NCBI GenBank assembly: GCA_018907035.1
Contig: JACCIC010000019.1
Span: 3,551,001-3,615,000 of the forward strand
DNA from: Sycobia sp. Sy_11
Lineage: Eukaryota; Arthropoda; Insecta; Hymenoptera; Epichrysomallidae
Reading direction: 5' to 3'
DNA: 64,000 bases
Positions within the stretch are counted from its first letter, which is position 1; each line of letters starts with the position of its first letter. Position numbers and translations under genes: made by a program. Below, piece after piece: positions 12,770 to 25,512 of this stretch. The notes beneath the pieces are model-generated. The model was not told the origin of the DNA, did no database searches, and saw only the letters and a program-made list of their open reading frames with translations.

Positions 12770-14125
12770 TTTTTAAATGGGAAAAATTTTTCTCCTTTGT
12801 CGTCCGATCGCTTTTGCCGCGAGAGTATTTATTACGTGGCGTAAAATCAACTGATATTCAATAAATAAATAAGTAAGCCATGTGCGCGGTCTGGTAGAGG
12901 GGCGATTTTATACGACCCGCCCAAATCGCGCCACGATTCTCTTGCGAGAATCTAACTTTTTCACGACCGCAGAGTGCGGTTTGCCCTTTGTAAAAATCGG
13001 AAAGCATATTCAGTTTTTTTTTGCTCGTCCCGGTCCACGCATCGGAACCTTTTGGAAGTTTTGTTGAATTTGTTTTTTTTTTTTTTTTGGTGTTGTAATC
13101 TTTATCGACTCGGCACTAAACGAGAACGTTTTTTTTAATGTTATGCCTTTTCCATGGGCACAGAAGTGCTTTATTTTGTATGTTAATAATATTTTACTGA
13201 ATAATTTAATTTCATTACTCTTGCGTCATTTCATTACGATATTTCTACAGTAATTTTAAAAGTATATACAGTGATGAATACATACATATTAAGTAGATTA
13301 TAATTAATGGAATTTACCAAACGGGCATTTCATTATATTTTACTTTCTTTAAATGAGACACTTCGGAATTTTCAATAAATAGAAATTATGTTTTCTTTAT
13401 TGTCCGTCGATTCATTAATTTTGATCATTTCAAGTGGATAAAATTACATTTTGGATGATTTAAAGAACAGGTACATTCGTAATGATATGAGCACTTAAGA
13501 TTGTGTTTATAGTAGTTGAATAATAATCCCTAGTAGATTATTTTAACGAAAGCAAAGTCTTTCGCTTTAATAATTTTACATCCATCCGTAAACGTTGCGT
13601 ATTACATCCTTCCGCTCTGCATAATATATTTCATTGCAAATTAAACCTCGCGAGTAGCGCGTCCACGGACGCCAGGGATAGTGCGTTTCAGCGCGCAGTT
13701 ACGTTACGCAATGGCAAAGAATTGAGGGCCCCCGCCCCCTACCGGCAATGACGAATTTTCCAACGTATGCTGGTGACGCCTGTCTTTTTCCAGCACTGAG
13801 ATAAATAATAATGAAAAAAAGCAGGGGAAAAAAATGAATCAAAAAAACCAACCTTCGCTGCTGGAGTGGACGCGGGTTGAACAAACTGCCCCCCCCCTTT
13901 CCCCTTTGCCGACGAAACACGATATTGATTCCCTGACAAACCGAACGATTTCTCCGATAGTAATTTTTGTACGGGCACATTAGTCCCTGAGAGTACCCCC
14001 GGCTGAATTGAAAAGTTCCTTTTGCCTTTATTTTTTGGTGCCCCAACCCGTCTCCACCAATAATTCTTCTCCGACCTAAATTTTCATCGGTAATATACAA
14101 AGGGGTAGTGTAGTGTGGCACTGGA
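12770..14125. other. Non-coding stretch
   Basis: AT-rich with T-tracts near 13014 and 13072-13088 and a C9 run near 13889. A 198-codon minus-strand frame (13699-14295) crosses the next CT array and has no recognisable domain. Confidence 0.5.
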
Positions 14126-14128
14126 CGT

Positions 14129-14129
<1 letters not shown>

Positions 14130-14172
<43 letters not shown>

Positions 14173-14173
14173 C
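14130..14173. repeat. (CT)n microsatellite
   Basis: CT array with two interruptions. Confidence 0.95.
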
Positions 14174-15335
14174 CTCGCTACCTCTCTATCTACCGCTTTG
14201 AGGATACCGTCACTTTTCGCGCAAAAGACAGAGTGGGAAAAAATGAATAGGGAAACGAGAAGAGACAGTTTTCTCCAATTCGTCCCGCTATCCATTTGAC
14301 GGCTGCGTGTTCAAGCTTATAATTACTGCCGCAGAACGGTGAAACGACTCTCAACGTACTTGCATTAATTACATGGAAAGTCATATGGTAATTGAATATT
14401 TCAATTCTTTCGCGGTATGCGTGGAAGAATAAATTCTTGGTTAAAGGAAGTTTACGTACGAGCTAATGGATGATTACGTACGATTTCAATTTCAAATTTA
14501 TCCTAATGAATTACGTAAATGAGCAGTTTTTAATTAAATTACCAATATCATGGATTTATTGCGTGGCGTTTGTTGCTTTTATATCGCTCATACGCGCGGC
14601 TTAAGTGTTATTCCGTTACGACTGCAATTTTCCTCCTTTTTTTTCCTTTTTAATAAGCGACTCGGTTTATCGCGCAAATAAAAAAAAAGATTTTATCCAG
14701 TTATTTTCTCCTTACTCAACCTCGTTCGAAGGTTCTTCCATTAAAGGCTGTATCGTCTTGAATCGCAGCCTCTTGGTTTTAAATATCCATGAATAATGGC
14801 AATCAGTCGGTGTACTTTGCCAAGGAAAGAGGATTGGCGCTCGCGATTTCGCTAAAAACTAAATACTAATTAGCGTATCGAATAATTATACCGTAGCCTT
14901 TGGTTGCCTTTTCTACAGATTTTCAGTTTACCGCGGCAGGCAGGCAACATTGTTTCATAGTTTTTGTAGGTTATTATTTTGTGTATTACGCCCGTAATGC
15001 TTTACTTGCAATTGCATTCGTGAAGTACCTGTCAGTATGGGATTCCGTAAGTTTCCGTTCTTAAAACAGGCGCATTCTTTCCTCTAGCTGTTGCCATTTT
15101 TTCCCTAACCATCAACGCCTCTTTTCCAGACATTCCTGGAACTGTTATATTTATAATTGTCAGCTCGGCGCTGTTGCGTACGACGTTCGCCGACGCGCGC
15201 TTCGGCGCAACAGCTACGCTAGGGCTCTCGTGCACGCGCAGCTGTTTTAGCGTGTCCGAACATTGGCCCGGGATTTTTGCCATACGGGTTGCCGCCACAC
15301 CAACCCTCAATCCGAACGTGCGAGCGTAAAACGTC
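14174..15335. other. Non-coding stretch
   Basis: Unique sequence with scattered short open frames on both strands. Nothing recognised. Confidence 0.5.
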
Positions 15336-15341
15336 CGCGAG

Positions 15342-15410
15342 AAAGAGAGAGAGAGAGAAAGAGGTAGAGAGAGAGATAGAGAGAGAGAGAGAGGGAGAGA
15401 GAGAGAGAGC
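15342..15410. repeat. (GA)n microsatellite
   Basis: Imperfect GA array. Confidence 0.95.
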
Positions 15411-15623
15411 TGAGTTGCTCATGCAATTATTTTATTCTGATTCTTTACTCGATTTTTTTCCTCTCATGTTTTACTGGATGCGTCTGTTTTTATTCTTCAG
15501 CTTTTACTCGTTATTTCCGCTTCTGTACTTTTTATAAGCTCGACGTATGACGAGCTCTTAACGATCGTTCCATTTATATTTAGATTATTATACTTGTAAC
15601 ACAGCGCACGTGTCCGATATAAC

Positions 15624-15674
<51 letters not shown>
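15624..15674. repeat. (AT)n microsatellite
   Basis: AT array of about 50 bp. Confidence 0.95.
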
Positions 15675-15676
<2 letters not shown>

Positions 15677-15924
15677 TGCCTTGTTTAGCTTAGCTTTCCG
15701 GTATTATATATTAGCTTATTTATATTAATAAAAATCATAGGAAAAAATTTCTAATGGATGAAAGATATGCGATCGCTTCAAAATGCCACTGGGCTCGGTC
15801 TGTACATTTTTACTATATACACATTCATCTGACCTCGGATCGTATACTTGCCTTTTATCTATATCCTCCGACCGCAAAATAACCCCTCTCTAAGGGTCCC
15901 CTTAAAATTTCTATACCTTTTTTT

Positions 15925-15967
15925 CACACACACACACACACACACGCAGACCCACACCCACACACAC
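15925..15967. repeat. Interrupted (CA)n microsatellite
   Basis: CA repeats with GCAGACC and CCA interruptions. Confidence 0.9.
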
Positions 15968-16121
15968 TTGAGCACACATATATACCCAGTGGGCGACAAA
16001 GCGCTTTTCCCTGCTCTTTTACGCGGGTGGCAGTCTTATTACGGATCGATCGCCGAGACTTTAAAAAAGCTCTACGCAAGCGCGCATTTGCAAAGAAAAA
16101 ATAAAGTTAGGTGATGAAGAA

Positions 16122-16162
16122 GGGGAGAGAGAGAGATAGAGAGAGGCAGAGAGATAGAGAGT
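16122..16162. repeat. Imperfect (GA)n microsatellite
   Basis: GA repeats broken by GATA and GGCA steps. Confidence 0.85.
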
Positions 16163-16399
16163 GAGGAGGCAGCTGCTCGATATAAAATGAACGTAACGTT
16201 TCAAAGCTCTCGATGGGGGGCTCGCGGTACGTCTCGCATTGTAACGCGAAAACAGGGACGGGCAATACAGGCGGCGATATAATAAGGTCTATCTTATCCG
16301 AATCGAATACGCGGGCACAGCTCGAGCGGCGACGGTAGCGCGAACGCGCTCGGAGAAAGATGTAAATTGTCAATGGCCTCTAGAAAGGCACATATACGT

Positions 16400-16448
<49 letters not shown>
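16400..16448. repeat. (AT)n microsatellite
   Basis: Uninterrupted AT array of about 48 bp. Confidence 0.95.
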
Positions 16449-16452
<4 letters not shown>

Positions 16453-17019
16453 TTTTGTCCATTCCCGCGAAGGGAATAGAGTTAGCGTCGCGCGACGAGC
16501 ACGAAATACCCTCGATTGGGTCATGTTCTGGCCGAGGGTCTTCCTTCCGTCCCCGTCGTATTTACGTCGTTTTACGGGTGCAGGTGGGCAAACGACAAGA
16601 TGAAGAATAAAATGGACGAAGAGAACGATGTTCTAGACGGGTCTGGTGGCCCGCATATATGAATTACCTCCCCTACCGCCCCCATCCCCACCCGAGTTAT
16701 CCGACTCGGACCTTATGCTCGCTCGGCGAACGAGACATATGGAATTAAAGTAATTCGGATAATGCAAAGTTGCCCTTGGGAGGAGGGGTGGGTGAGGGCG
16801 AGACGCATCGTTTTGCCATCCCGATGCCGAGCTCGACTTGTTATCTTAATCACTTTGTTCCCCCCTCCACTCTTTCAAGTCTCTCTTCGTGACTTTTTAT
16901 TTAAATTAGCGTATATATTTATATTTGTCCGTTGCTGCATTTTTCTTCGCCTCTCCTCCCGATCTCGTGCCCTTCAGCGACCGATTTCCCCTCCCTCACC
17001 TTCTCCTCCCGCCCTTATA

Positions 17020-17060
17020 CACACACAGACAACACACACACACACCCACACACCCACACC
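17020..17060. repeat. Interrupted (CA)n microsatellite
   Basis: CA repeats with CAGACA and CCCA interruptions. The surrounding 16.95-17.3 kb is C/T-rich. Confidence 0.9.
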
Positions 17061-17299
17061 CTCTATCTATCTTGTCGCTTGTCCCGCTCGCGTCGTCGCC
17101 CGTATTTCTTACGCTCTGTTACCGTTTCCGATATTCCATATTAGTTTCACTTTATTGGAATTCTTTGTTGTCACGATTTCCGTTAGACACTGGGCCGACC
17201 TTTTTCTTCGGCGTCCCAGGTACTCGCGTGTGTAACTATCTTAATAATACTCCATCCATCGTTTTGCTATCATTCATCTTCTTTCTTTCTCTGTCTGTC

Positions 17300-18110
17300 T
17301 CGCTATGCCGTGAAAACATGCCATGCAGGGAATCGGCGACAAAACGCTTTTGCGATGGAACACAGTTTAATTTTTCTTGGACTGTGTCAGATCTTTTCTG
17401 TATTTCAATACTTTAGGCACAGCCATGTAGTGCCGAATTCTTTTGCCCCACCCCCCTTTGTTTGCCAAGTAATAAAGGAAATGTATGGAGTGCGATATGT
17501 GCCATCTGATAGTCTCTTTATATTTTTCTAAACTAAATATACCGAGAATCAAATTATTGATCAATAAGCCAGACTAATCTGGAACAAGAAGAATTTAATC
17601 TCAAAATAATGAGATTTTCTACTTTATATATGTGCTTCAATAACTAAATAACTAAGTATAAACGATTTTTTATAAAATGTAATATTACATTTTATTTAAG
17701 GTTTCAGGAAACTTTTATCATTGAACAAAATTTTAATGGAATAGCAAGGGACAGATTCTGTCACGAATTATACTCAATAAATGTAATTGCAGATACTTTC
17801 GTATAATATATTTACAAAATAGAAAAAATATTTTACTTAAAATGTTGCTTTTTAGAGAAAAGCATTTAAAAAGCGGGTCACGTTAAAGAGAACGCTGTTT
17901 AATTTTAAAGTTAAATTTCTAGTTGACATTATAAAATGTTTTTTCATACCGCGCTACTTCGAAAAATGTTACCACTAATTTTACATACCACCTTTATTTA
18001 TTTGCTTACTTATTTATATATATATTTTTTTACGCTAAAAGTAAACATTGCCTCGGGGCGCTATAATTAAATTTGAATTTAATTAAAAAAATGTCCAATT
18101 ACTCCACCCC
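17300..18110. other. AT-rich non-coding stretch
   Basis: Unique AT-rich DNA, nothing recognised. Confidence 0.6.
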
Positions 18111-18430
18111 CTCGCCCCTTTAGCGTTGAATCCTCGACCGATGTCGTGCGCGAGCGACTCGGCGCAAAATCGAGCGCGCGCAAGCGTTCATTAATCCGCG
18201 AGCAATTGCAGGGCGCCGACGCCTGCGCGCGTGCGCTCGTTTCGAGGGGATCGATTCGTCGAAGGGCAGAGCACCAAGTTCGGTAACCGTTCCGATCCAA
18301 GCCCTGGACAAAGGGTCTCCCCGTTCCAGATCACCTAAACGAAAGTTAAAAATTCCGAATGACCATTGATTAAAGTTCGATACAAATAATCGCCCCGTTC
18401 CAACAATGGCGGACGTGCGCGCTGTTCGAA
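18110..18430. other. CpG-rich island
   Basis: It is rich in CGCG and CGCGCG steps within AT-rich DNA. Frames on the minus strand are Arg-rich and Ala-rich with no known motif. Confidence 0.3.
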
Positions 18431-18838
18431 CGTTCGAAAAGATCAGGAGCAGGTAAAAGCTAGAAACGTCCAAAATTTTTCCAAGGGCTGTGACTAAAAT
18501 ATTGAAAATCTTCGACCAATGAAAGAGTCGCCGGCGCCTATTGTTTACAACGCTTATTCTATATATGTGCTATTCTTAGATGGAATAGGACTGTTCATCG
18601 CACAGTTCCATTAGGCCAAAAGGCCTCGAGCAACTGAGGCAAAAAATGTCAAGTTCTGCGAGCGTCAAGGAGTTCCCGGCTCTGAATAAATAATAGTCAC
18701 CCGGCCTACAATCCAGAAGAACCACGGGAAACTTCCCGCCTCGAAGCGAAGAGACTCGGTGGCCCTTTGCTTTTTTTTCCAATACTCGCCTTCGCCTCCA
18801 CTCCCCCTAGCTGTGCCTCTCTCTCCCTCTGCCTTTCC

Positions 18839-18862
18839 CCCTCTCTCTCTCTCTCTCTCTAT
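18839..18862. repeat. Short (CT)n microsatellite
   Basis: CT array in a pyrimidine-rich stretch. Confidence 0.9.
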
Positions 18863-19010
18863 CTGCTTTTAACTTGGGCGTAAAACTCGCAATTTTACGG
18901 CGCGTGGGCGGGCCGGTCGCGAAACGCAATTACCGGCTCGCTTTGCGATATTGTGCCTCGTGCTCCATCCCAACCTCTTCGACATACGCACGCTCTTCCT
19001 CACCCTCTCT

Positions 19011-19016
19011 CTCATT

Positions 19017-19047
<31 letters not shown>

Positions 19048-19075
19048 GTCTGTCTCTCTCCCTCTCCTCTTCCTC
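19011..19075. repeat. (CT)n microsatellite
   Basis: CT array with GT-containing interruptions near its end. Confidence 0.95.
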
Positions 19076-19459
19076 TCCCTTTGCTAACTTTCTTGGCCAG
19101 TATGCGTTTATCGATGTACGTATATACGATGCAGAGGCTTCGGAAACTGCAGCACCCGTACGCGCGTGGGGCGAACCTTATTAATTTTCGATACTCGTTC
19201 AAGGGCACTGTACATATATGCATGTGTATATATATGAAGTTTCATGCGAGAAGGTTCGATCCGCGTGGGTTTATTATTATGCAAAGATGCGGCTCGATTC
19301 GGCGCTATCGTGATTTTCGCTGGTAATTGAAATTTCCCGAAAATGACCCGGACCACGTATGTCGAGCTCGCGATACAGTTAATTTCTATTCAAATTTCAT
19401 CGATTAAATCTCCGCTTCCAGAGGAATATGCGATGAAATTCTGAGGGGAGTGGTCTTTA

Positions 19460-19520
19460 TATCTATATATATATATATATATATATATGCGTACGTGTAT
19501 GCGTGTGTGTGTGCGTGTAT
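19460..19520. repeat. (AT)n and (GT)n microsatellite
   Basis: AT array (19463-19488) followed by a short interrupted GT array. Confidence 0.9.
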
Positions 19521-19559
19521 GCACCTGGCTCGGTGACTGGGTGGGTGTGTATGTGTGGT

Positions 19560-20484
19560 TATATTGATAATATTTAAACTAATGAAGGCTCTTTAGAAAA
19601 ATTTCTTTTACAATTGATTTTAATAGTGAAGCAATAACTTCTTATTAATAAAACATAGATAGAATGAACAATAAGTCATTTCGTTCATAGAATATTACTG
19701 TGGAATTTCAATCATTTATAAAAAATTCTATATGATGTCTGCTTCTTTAACTATATTGTTTAATTAATATATTGTTTAATAATTAGGATATATATCGTCC
19801 AGATGTCAATAGCAGTACAAGATTTTCTGTAAAATTTTTTAGAACTATGAACTGAAAGATATGGGAGACGCAATGTCTATTTAATTGCAGAAATTCTCGG
19901 TTTCAATAAATGGCGTTCTAATTACGAACAAAATTTGTACAATATAATTAAAAACCATTAATAATTGTATTTTAGAATTTTCCTTTTTTATTGTAGGACA
20001 GAAATGAATGGATGCTTATATTTATAACTTAATGAGCGTATCTAAGAAGACTTGGTGAATGATCAACAAAATTATATTGTTTTATTTTATAATATTTGAA
20101 TTCTATTAATTTTTTCAAAAATTCTAAATGTATTCCAAATCAGTTTATTATAGTCATAAAGTTTATAAAAGTCTAATTTTATTCGCCTAGCTCAATATTA
20201 TAGTATTCTCGCATGAGCGTCTGTGCTACCAAAGATGATTTTGTTTAAAAAATTTTATTATAAATTGATCTAAAAATCATTCGAAGCCAGAAAATTGTAT
20301 ATACGGCTACGGCAACTAATCACGAATTAATTTACCTGAATTTCTTCGCGATTGTTTGTAGGAAAAATGGACCGTACATAAAAATCCAAAGTAAATACGT
20401 TGGTGTCTGCGAAAGCCAACTACGAGGCCCAAGTATAACGTTATACAGATTGCGTCAATTCCTCTATATCCTACCTTGTACTCT

Positions 20485-20485
<1 letters not shown>
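19560..20485. other. AT-rich non-coding stretch
   Basis: Unique AT-rich DNA without open frames of note. Confidence 0.6.

Positions 20486-20487
<2 letters not shown>

Positions 20488-20532
<45 letters not shown>
20488..20532. repeat. (AT)n microsatellite
   Basis: AT array of about 45 bp. Confidence 0.95.
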
Positions 20533-20535
<3 letters not shown>

Positions 20536-22660
20536 GCTTCACTGTGCAAAGCGTCACGTTCGACTTACGCATTTTAATGTCCCCCGTGGGCAGCAAAGCA
20601 GCGGCGGGGAGAAAAGAAGACAACGAACGCGAAAGAAAACGAGAATGGGGCGAACAAAGCTTTCGCGTCGCCAGAGGCCGACTACTTTGATACGCGATAT
20701 CGGGGAATACGGAAACGTCGGGAGATAATATTTCCTTTTATTTGCATCTTTCACAGTAGAGGGGAGTGGGAGGGGCCCGAAGGAAAAGAGTAGAGTACAC
20801 TCGCTTCCTCTCGGCGACCAATCCATCCTCGGTCGGTTTTTCAATTTGCAAAATCACATACCTGCGCGCTCACCGGCTCCTTTGCCAATCCCCCCATTCA
20901 CCCCTCGCGAGACAGGGCGTCCTCTATTGCGATTTTATCCTTACTTTGATAAATAAAGAACTGTCGCTGCGACCAATAAGGAGAAATTGTTCGGGCATCC
21001 TTTAATCTTCCCCGAGTGGAGTGGAAAAGGCACTAGAAGAAGTGGAAATAATAGCCGTAATAGATGTGTACGTAAGTGCAGCGTACTTATTTACTATCTA
21101 CTCCTATATGACAATATAACAATGTCGAATAATTGAAAAAAGTAGGCCAGTTACAAAAACTCGTTAATAATTAAAAATAAATACGAAAATTGCGCTGATA
21201 GTCAAAATCATTGAGAACTTCTTTCCCTTCGAAATTACGACGACAAATTCTTGTAGATGTACCAGATTATATAACATTGTATTTTCAAGTTCAAACGAAA
21301 AATTAAATAAAGGTAATTGATATTTTCTATGATAGTCATGTCCTTTTACGTTATATATTTGTAAAATGTACTCTACACTATGATTAAGTCCATTTTTCTA
21401 AAACATTAGGAAACATGGACTTACATAATACACCTGTTTTTTTTACGATACAATTTTAAAATGTAATAGCGACCTAATAACTTTCTTCTTTTTTATATAC
21501 AACGAAATTACACTACACTCTGCACAGTGATAGCAGAAAAATGTGCACTTGAATACAGAGGTATGCACAAAATATTTGGCCTTTTTTGTGCGCAACCAAG
21601 CGGAAAGATACGGAGCGAAATGAAAAAATTTCAAACCCTTCGCGCGCACCTCGTATTAAAGATAAAACAAAGAAAAACAACGAAAGAAACATAAAAGGAA
21701 CTTTTTGTAATATTTCAATTCTTTAATAAACCGTGGTAAAGAAAATACGAGGGGAGGGGGTAGGAGGAAAGAGGGAGAAGAAAGCAGAAGGATAGCAGAG
21801 TGGTCAAAGCCGCGCGAAGGAATGAAAGGCGAGTCGGATGAGCTGGCGGAGTAAGAAAAAAAAAAACGGATTGTATAATTTACCGCGGTGTCGCTCGGGC
21901 AAACCGAGTCACCCGCGACACGTGACGCGGCTGGACGCGAGCGCAAGGCCGCGCGCGTGTACACCTGGTAAGCCGTAAGGCACGCTGGCGGAAGAGCTTT
22001 TTCACCCCCGGCCCTCCGCCTCGCAGCGATGTCCGATCATTATCCGTCTGGGATGATTAGAATGCGCAGCGGGTCGTACGGGGGCAAAAAAATTTTTCAA
22101 AACATCCAGACTCAAATATATTCCAAATAAATTTGTATGCGCATCTTTACGCCGGCTTTATAAAAATGAAATAAATTCCGTGTAAAATAAGGAAAATGCT
22201 AGATTTAACGTGAAAATTTTTATGCATGCGACAGAAAATATAAAAGATATTTGAAAGATGCATGCTCTTGATTCATAAAGATTTTACAGTCGTCGATATT
22301 GCCGAGGAGCCAATTGTAAGTTTCTTTTTTCTAAGTGTTTTCAATTTTCATCATCATAACGAATGTTCTTCAGGCTAATCTTATATATAAAACATTCGTG
22401 TTCGTGACTAGCAAGTTCAAATTAGTAAATAAATTAAGTTCCCTAAATACTCTGAAGAATTACGTGCGTCACTTGATCACTTATAATATCTCTACTGCAA
22501 TTTTCACATAATAAACATCAAAATCGGGAGTCGAAGAAAACGAATTGAGAAATTAAAATCCACGCGCTTCAACTTGCAGAAAAGCCGATTATTTTATTGC
22601 CGTTTGGCCTCAGTGTGCGACGGTTCAACTCATCCTTCCGCAGGACGATAGGGGTACTTT
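20533..22660. other. Non-coding stretch
   Basis: Moderate GC at 20560-21010 and 21880-22080, otherwise AT-rich. A minus-strand frame at 20554-20844 ends at a GTAAGT-like site (plus 20565-20570), but its peptide is not recognisable. Frames at 21656-21964 are Ser/Pro-rich composition effects. Confidence 0.5.
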
Positions 22661-22666
22661 GCTCGG

Positions 22667-22678
22667 TCTCTCTCTCTC

Positions 22679-22711
<33 letters not shown>

Positions 22712-22722
22712 TTCTTTCTCTC
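22667..22722. repeat. (CT)n microsatellite
   Basis: CT array with one G interruption. It forms the pyrimidine tract of a potential 3' splice site ending at 22738. Confidence 0.95.
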
Positions 22723-22738
22723 ATCTCGTCGTCTCTAG

Positions 22739-22845
22739 AAAATTCGTAGCATTTATGCACATGGCATCGAGTCGGGGCAGGAAAGTTTACGAGCCCATGG
22801 ACCGCGAGGCTACAACCGCGCTCGACTATATAAGAAGGACGGGAG
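22739..22845 (+). other. Candidate exon downstream of a (CT)n array, identity unknown
   Basis: A long CT array runs into GTCTCTAG, a strong-looking acceptor. The following 107 bp are open in one frame (includes KVYEPMDREATTALDYIRR) and end at GGGAG followed by GTAAAA. The segment also holds TATATAAG at 22827, so a core promoter element is an alternative reading. I do not recognise the peptide. Confidence 0.18.
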
Positions 22846-22865
22846 GTAAAACATCGCATTTCATT

Positions 22866-22867
22866 TA

Positions 22868-22917
<50 letters not shown>
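22866..22917. repeat. (AT)n microsatellite
   Basis: AT array with one early G interruption. Confidence 0.95.
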
Positions 22918-22921
<4 letters not shown>

Positions 22922-23019
22922 TATTCCCTGGCTGGCGTATACAGTTGGCACGAGAACACGTTCTGTGGGAGAAAATTGACGGCTGTGGGGAACCCGGTAA
23001 TGTAAGGAAGACAGATAGA

Positions 23020-23081
23020 GGTTGAGAAAGAGAGAGATAGATAGAGAGAGGAAGAGAGAGGAAGAGAGAGAGAGAGAGAGC
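23020..23081. repeat. Imperfect (GA)n microsatellite
   Basis: GA repeats with several AGGA/GATA breaks. It is in inverted orientation to the CT array 300 bp upstream. Confidence 0.9.
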
Positions 23082-23089
23082 GCGGTAGA

Positions 23090-24230
23090 AGTTGATTTTC
23101 TTCCTAACGAAGATGGATCGTCATAATGCTGTCTTTATTGGGTAGTTGAGCGAGAAAATACATTGCATACAAAAATGCACTACGAATACAACTGTACGAT
23201 ATACTTGAACTTGTCGACGTGTCACGTTTCTGGCTCGACGGGGTAATGTTCAATTTCTCCTTTCCTCGGAAGCGCGCGATATTTACAAACATAATTTATC
23301 GAACGTGACGCAGCGTCGTTGAACAAATTCGCGTCGAAACGACCGAATTGACGAGTCGTCGCGCGAGTGATGTAGCCCGATAGCGATCGGACGGCCGTCG
23401 AAATTTGAGCGCAGTAAAGGTTGTCCTTGTTACTCGACGCCGTGGCGCGGCTCGAGAATTTAAAATTCATAAAGCCGGATAAAGGCGCATGGATGTGTCC
23501 GCGTTGCTTCGAGTCGTTAAAGCCGTGACCAGCATGCATATTCAAGGATCTTAATCGATATCGTGGCATAGGCCAGCGCGGTGGGAATGTCTGTTCTGTG
23601 TATCAAATTCGAGATATGATGTGAAGTATGATTTTTTGTAAAAGAGAAAACTTTGTTGTAACTAAAAATTTAACTTAATCAATTAATAAACTTCTATCAA
23701 TTAATAGACATTTTTTCGTTTTGAAGTAACCCGTTTCCTTCAATTATGAAAATAATATGGAAATTTTATTCAAACAAATCGAACAAAAAATCGCCTTAAA
23801 TCTAGTAAACGTATTCCTAATTTAATGAAATATTTTCTTGCATTAAAACAGCTACAGAGCGATAAGATCATTACATTACGGTTAATGTTCTTTTTTTTAT
23901 TAGTATTATTCTTTTATACTTATGTAGGAAATGTTAAAATTATGAATAAAATTAATATGCCATTAGCGTACACTTGAATTCTTCGCATAGTTTATAATGT
24001 ATTTTTAATAATGCCATTTGGTTTATAGCGCGATGTACTACATTGTCTCTTGATGACGAGAGTTTTAAAACAAGCTAAAAGTTTTAAGCATTCCGTACAA
24101 AATCTTATTTGGCAAAGTTTGCCAACAATTTCTAGTTGAAGAACTCTTTTAATATGAGAAGTGAACTCTTTTAATATGATAAAGCGAAGTGTTTGCTGAT
24201 AGGATAGGCTTATCTATATATAGATGTATA
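23090..24230. other. Non-coding stretch with a small tandem duplication
   Basis: Unique DNA. A 17-bp unit (GAACTCTTTTAATATGA) occurs at 24141-24157 and 24163-24179. A minus-strand frame at 23222-23569 is not recognisable. Confidence 0.5.
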
Positions 24231-24231
24231 T

Positions 24232-24236
24232 AAATA

Positions 24237-24286
<50 letters not shown>
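24232..24286. repeat. (AT)n microsatellite
   Basis: AT array preceded by imperfect TATA-rich sequence. Confidence 0.95.
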
Positions 24287-24287
<1 letters not shown>

Positions 24288-25025
24288 TCCGTGTCACATA
24301 TACTCCACAGAGCCAAAAATAAAATAGCATTGTCGAATCTTTGATTTTTTAATAAATTACAATGAACATATAAAACTATAAAAAAAATTCAAGGGAATAT
24401 AATAAAATATATGACCTAATTGCAACTTCAAATAGCTTTTGCACTACCCATTCCGCTGGACGTTACCATTTGCTTCATTAATTGTTCAATAAACCATTAA
24501 CGAAACAACTAGATTACCAACTTTGTCCAGGAAACGTCCACCCCTCCATTAATCAGAATCTTCGATTGAGTAAATACTTCATGAAATCCCGTTTGGCAAT
24601 TATAATTGAATTTTTAACGAACGTTAATAATAAAAACTGACACGACGTATCTGCATGAGCTGCGAACGATAATAATCGATACTCGGTATGGAAATCCGGA
24701 AAAAAATGTCTACTCGTGGTTGAAAAAAAAATCTGACAGAAAGAGTAAAGAAGAAACGGAAAAGGATGCAGCGGATAAAAAACGAAACATTGAAATGTCG
24801 AGGTGGTGGCAACACGCTAGGCTCGGAAGGAATTGAAGGTGCGCATATCATATAAGACAATATATATATATACATCCATACGTCGTGGATGCCATAATTT
24901 TGAAACTCTCGCGAACCCAGGCACGTGCCCGATCGACTAATACAAACCACCGATTGACTTGAATACCCGACAATTTCCCCGCATCTCTGTACGTACGGAC
25001 CTATCTAATGGGTCGAGACTCTATT
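24287..25025. other. AT-rich non-coding stretch
   Basis: Unique DNA with a short AT run near 24861; nothing recognised. Confidence 0.6.
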
Positions 25026-25028
<3 letters not shown>

Positions 25029-25065
<37 letters not shown>

Positions 25066-25074
25066 CTCTCTCTT
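25029..25074. repeat. (CT)n microsatellite
   Basis: CT array, followed by a branch-point-like CTAAC and GCCGCAG. Confidence 0.95.
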
Positions 25075-25099
25075 TCGTTCTAACCGTCCGTCGCCGCAG

Positions 25100-25236
25100 C
25101 TTCGCCAAACCGTCCTATTACCAGAAGTATGATTTTATGAAGCGGTTGAGCGTGGGGCGGGGTGGGGGGGGGCTTCAGGAAACAGGACGATTTTTATTTG
25201 CCGAGCGGAATGCTGCGGAGTTTCTTCTTTCTCGCG
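25100..25236 (+). other. Candidate exon downstream of a (CT)n array, identity unknown
   Basis: Downstream of the CT array at 25029-25064 come a branch-point-like CTAAC (near 25080) and a pyrimidine-rich GTCGCCGCAG. The next 137 bp are open in one frame (includes FAKPSYYQKYDFMKR) and end before GTAAGG. The frame includes a glycine run from a G9 tract, so it could be fortuitous. Confidence 0.15.
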
Positions 25237-25447
25237 TAAGGCGAGCGCGCCCGGGCTTGATGAGAAAATATAATCGCTAGGGATGGGATGGAAATATTTC
25301 ATTTCGCACTCTCGCCCAACGCTGCTCCATTTCTACATTGGCGCTATTGTTCACTTCTACGTAATAGAAAAGGCATCACAATTGAAAATATGCCTTGGGT
25401 TTTTGACGCTTGGCTATTTCGATTAATAACTAATTGAATTACATTGT

Positions 25448-25451
<4 letters not shown>

Positions 25452-25490
<39 letters not shown>

Positions 25491-25512
25491 TATATTTACA
25501 CACATATATATA
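25452..25512. repeat. (AT)n microsatellite, interrupted
   Basis: AT array with CAT and CACACAT breaks. Confidence 0.9.

Noticed and set aside
13699..14295. 198-codon minus-strand open frame
   Set aside because: It includes translated CT/GA repeat and low-complexity Gly/Phe stretches, and is not recognisable as a protein.
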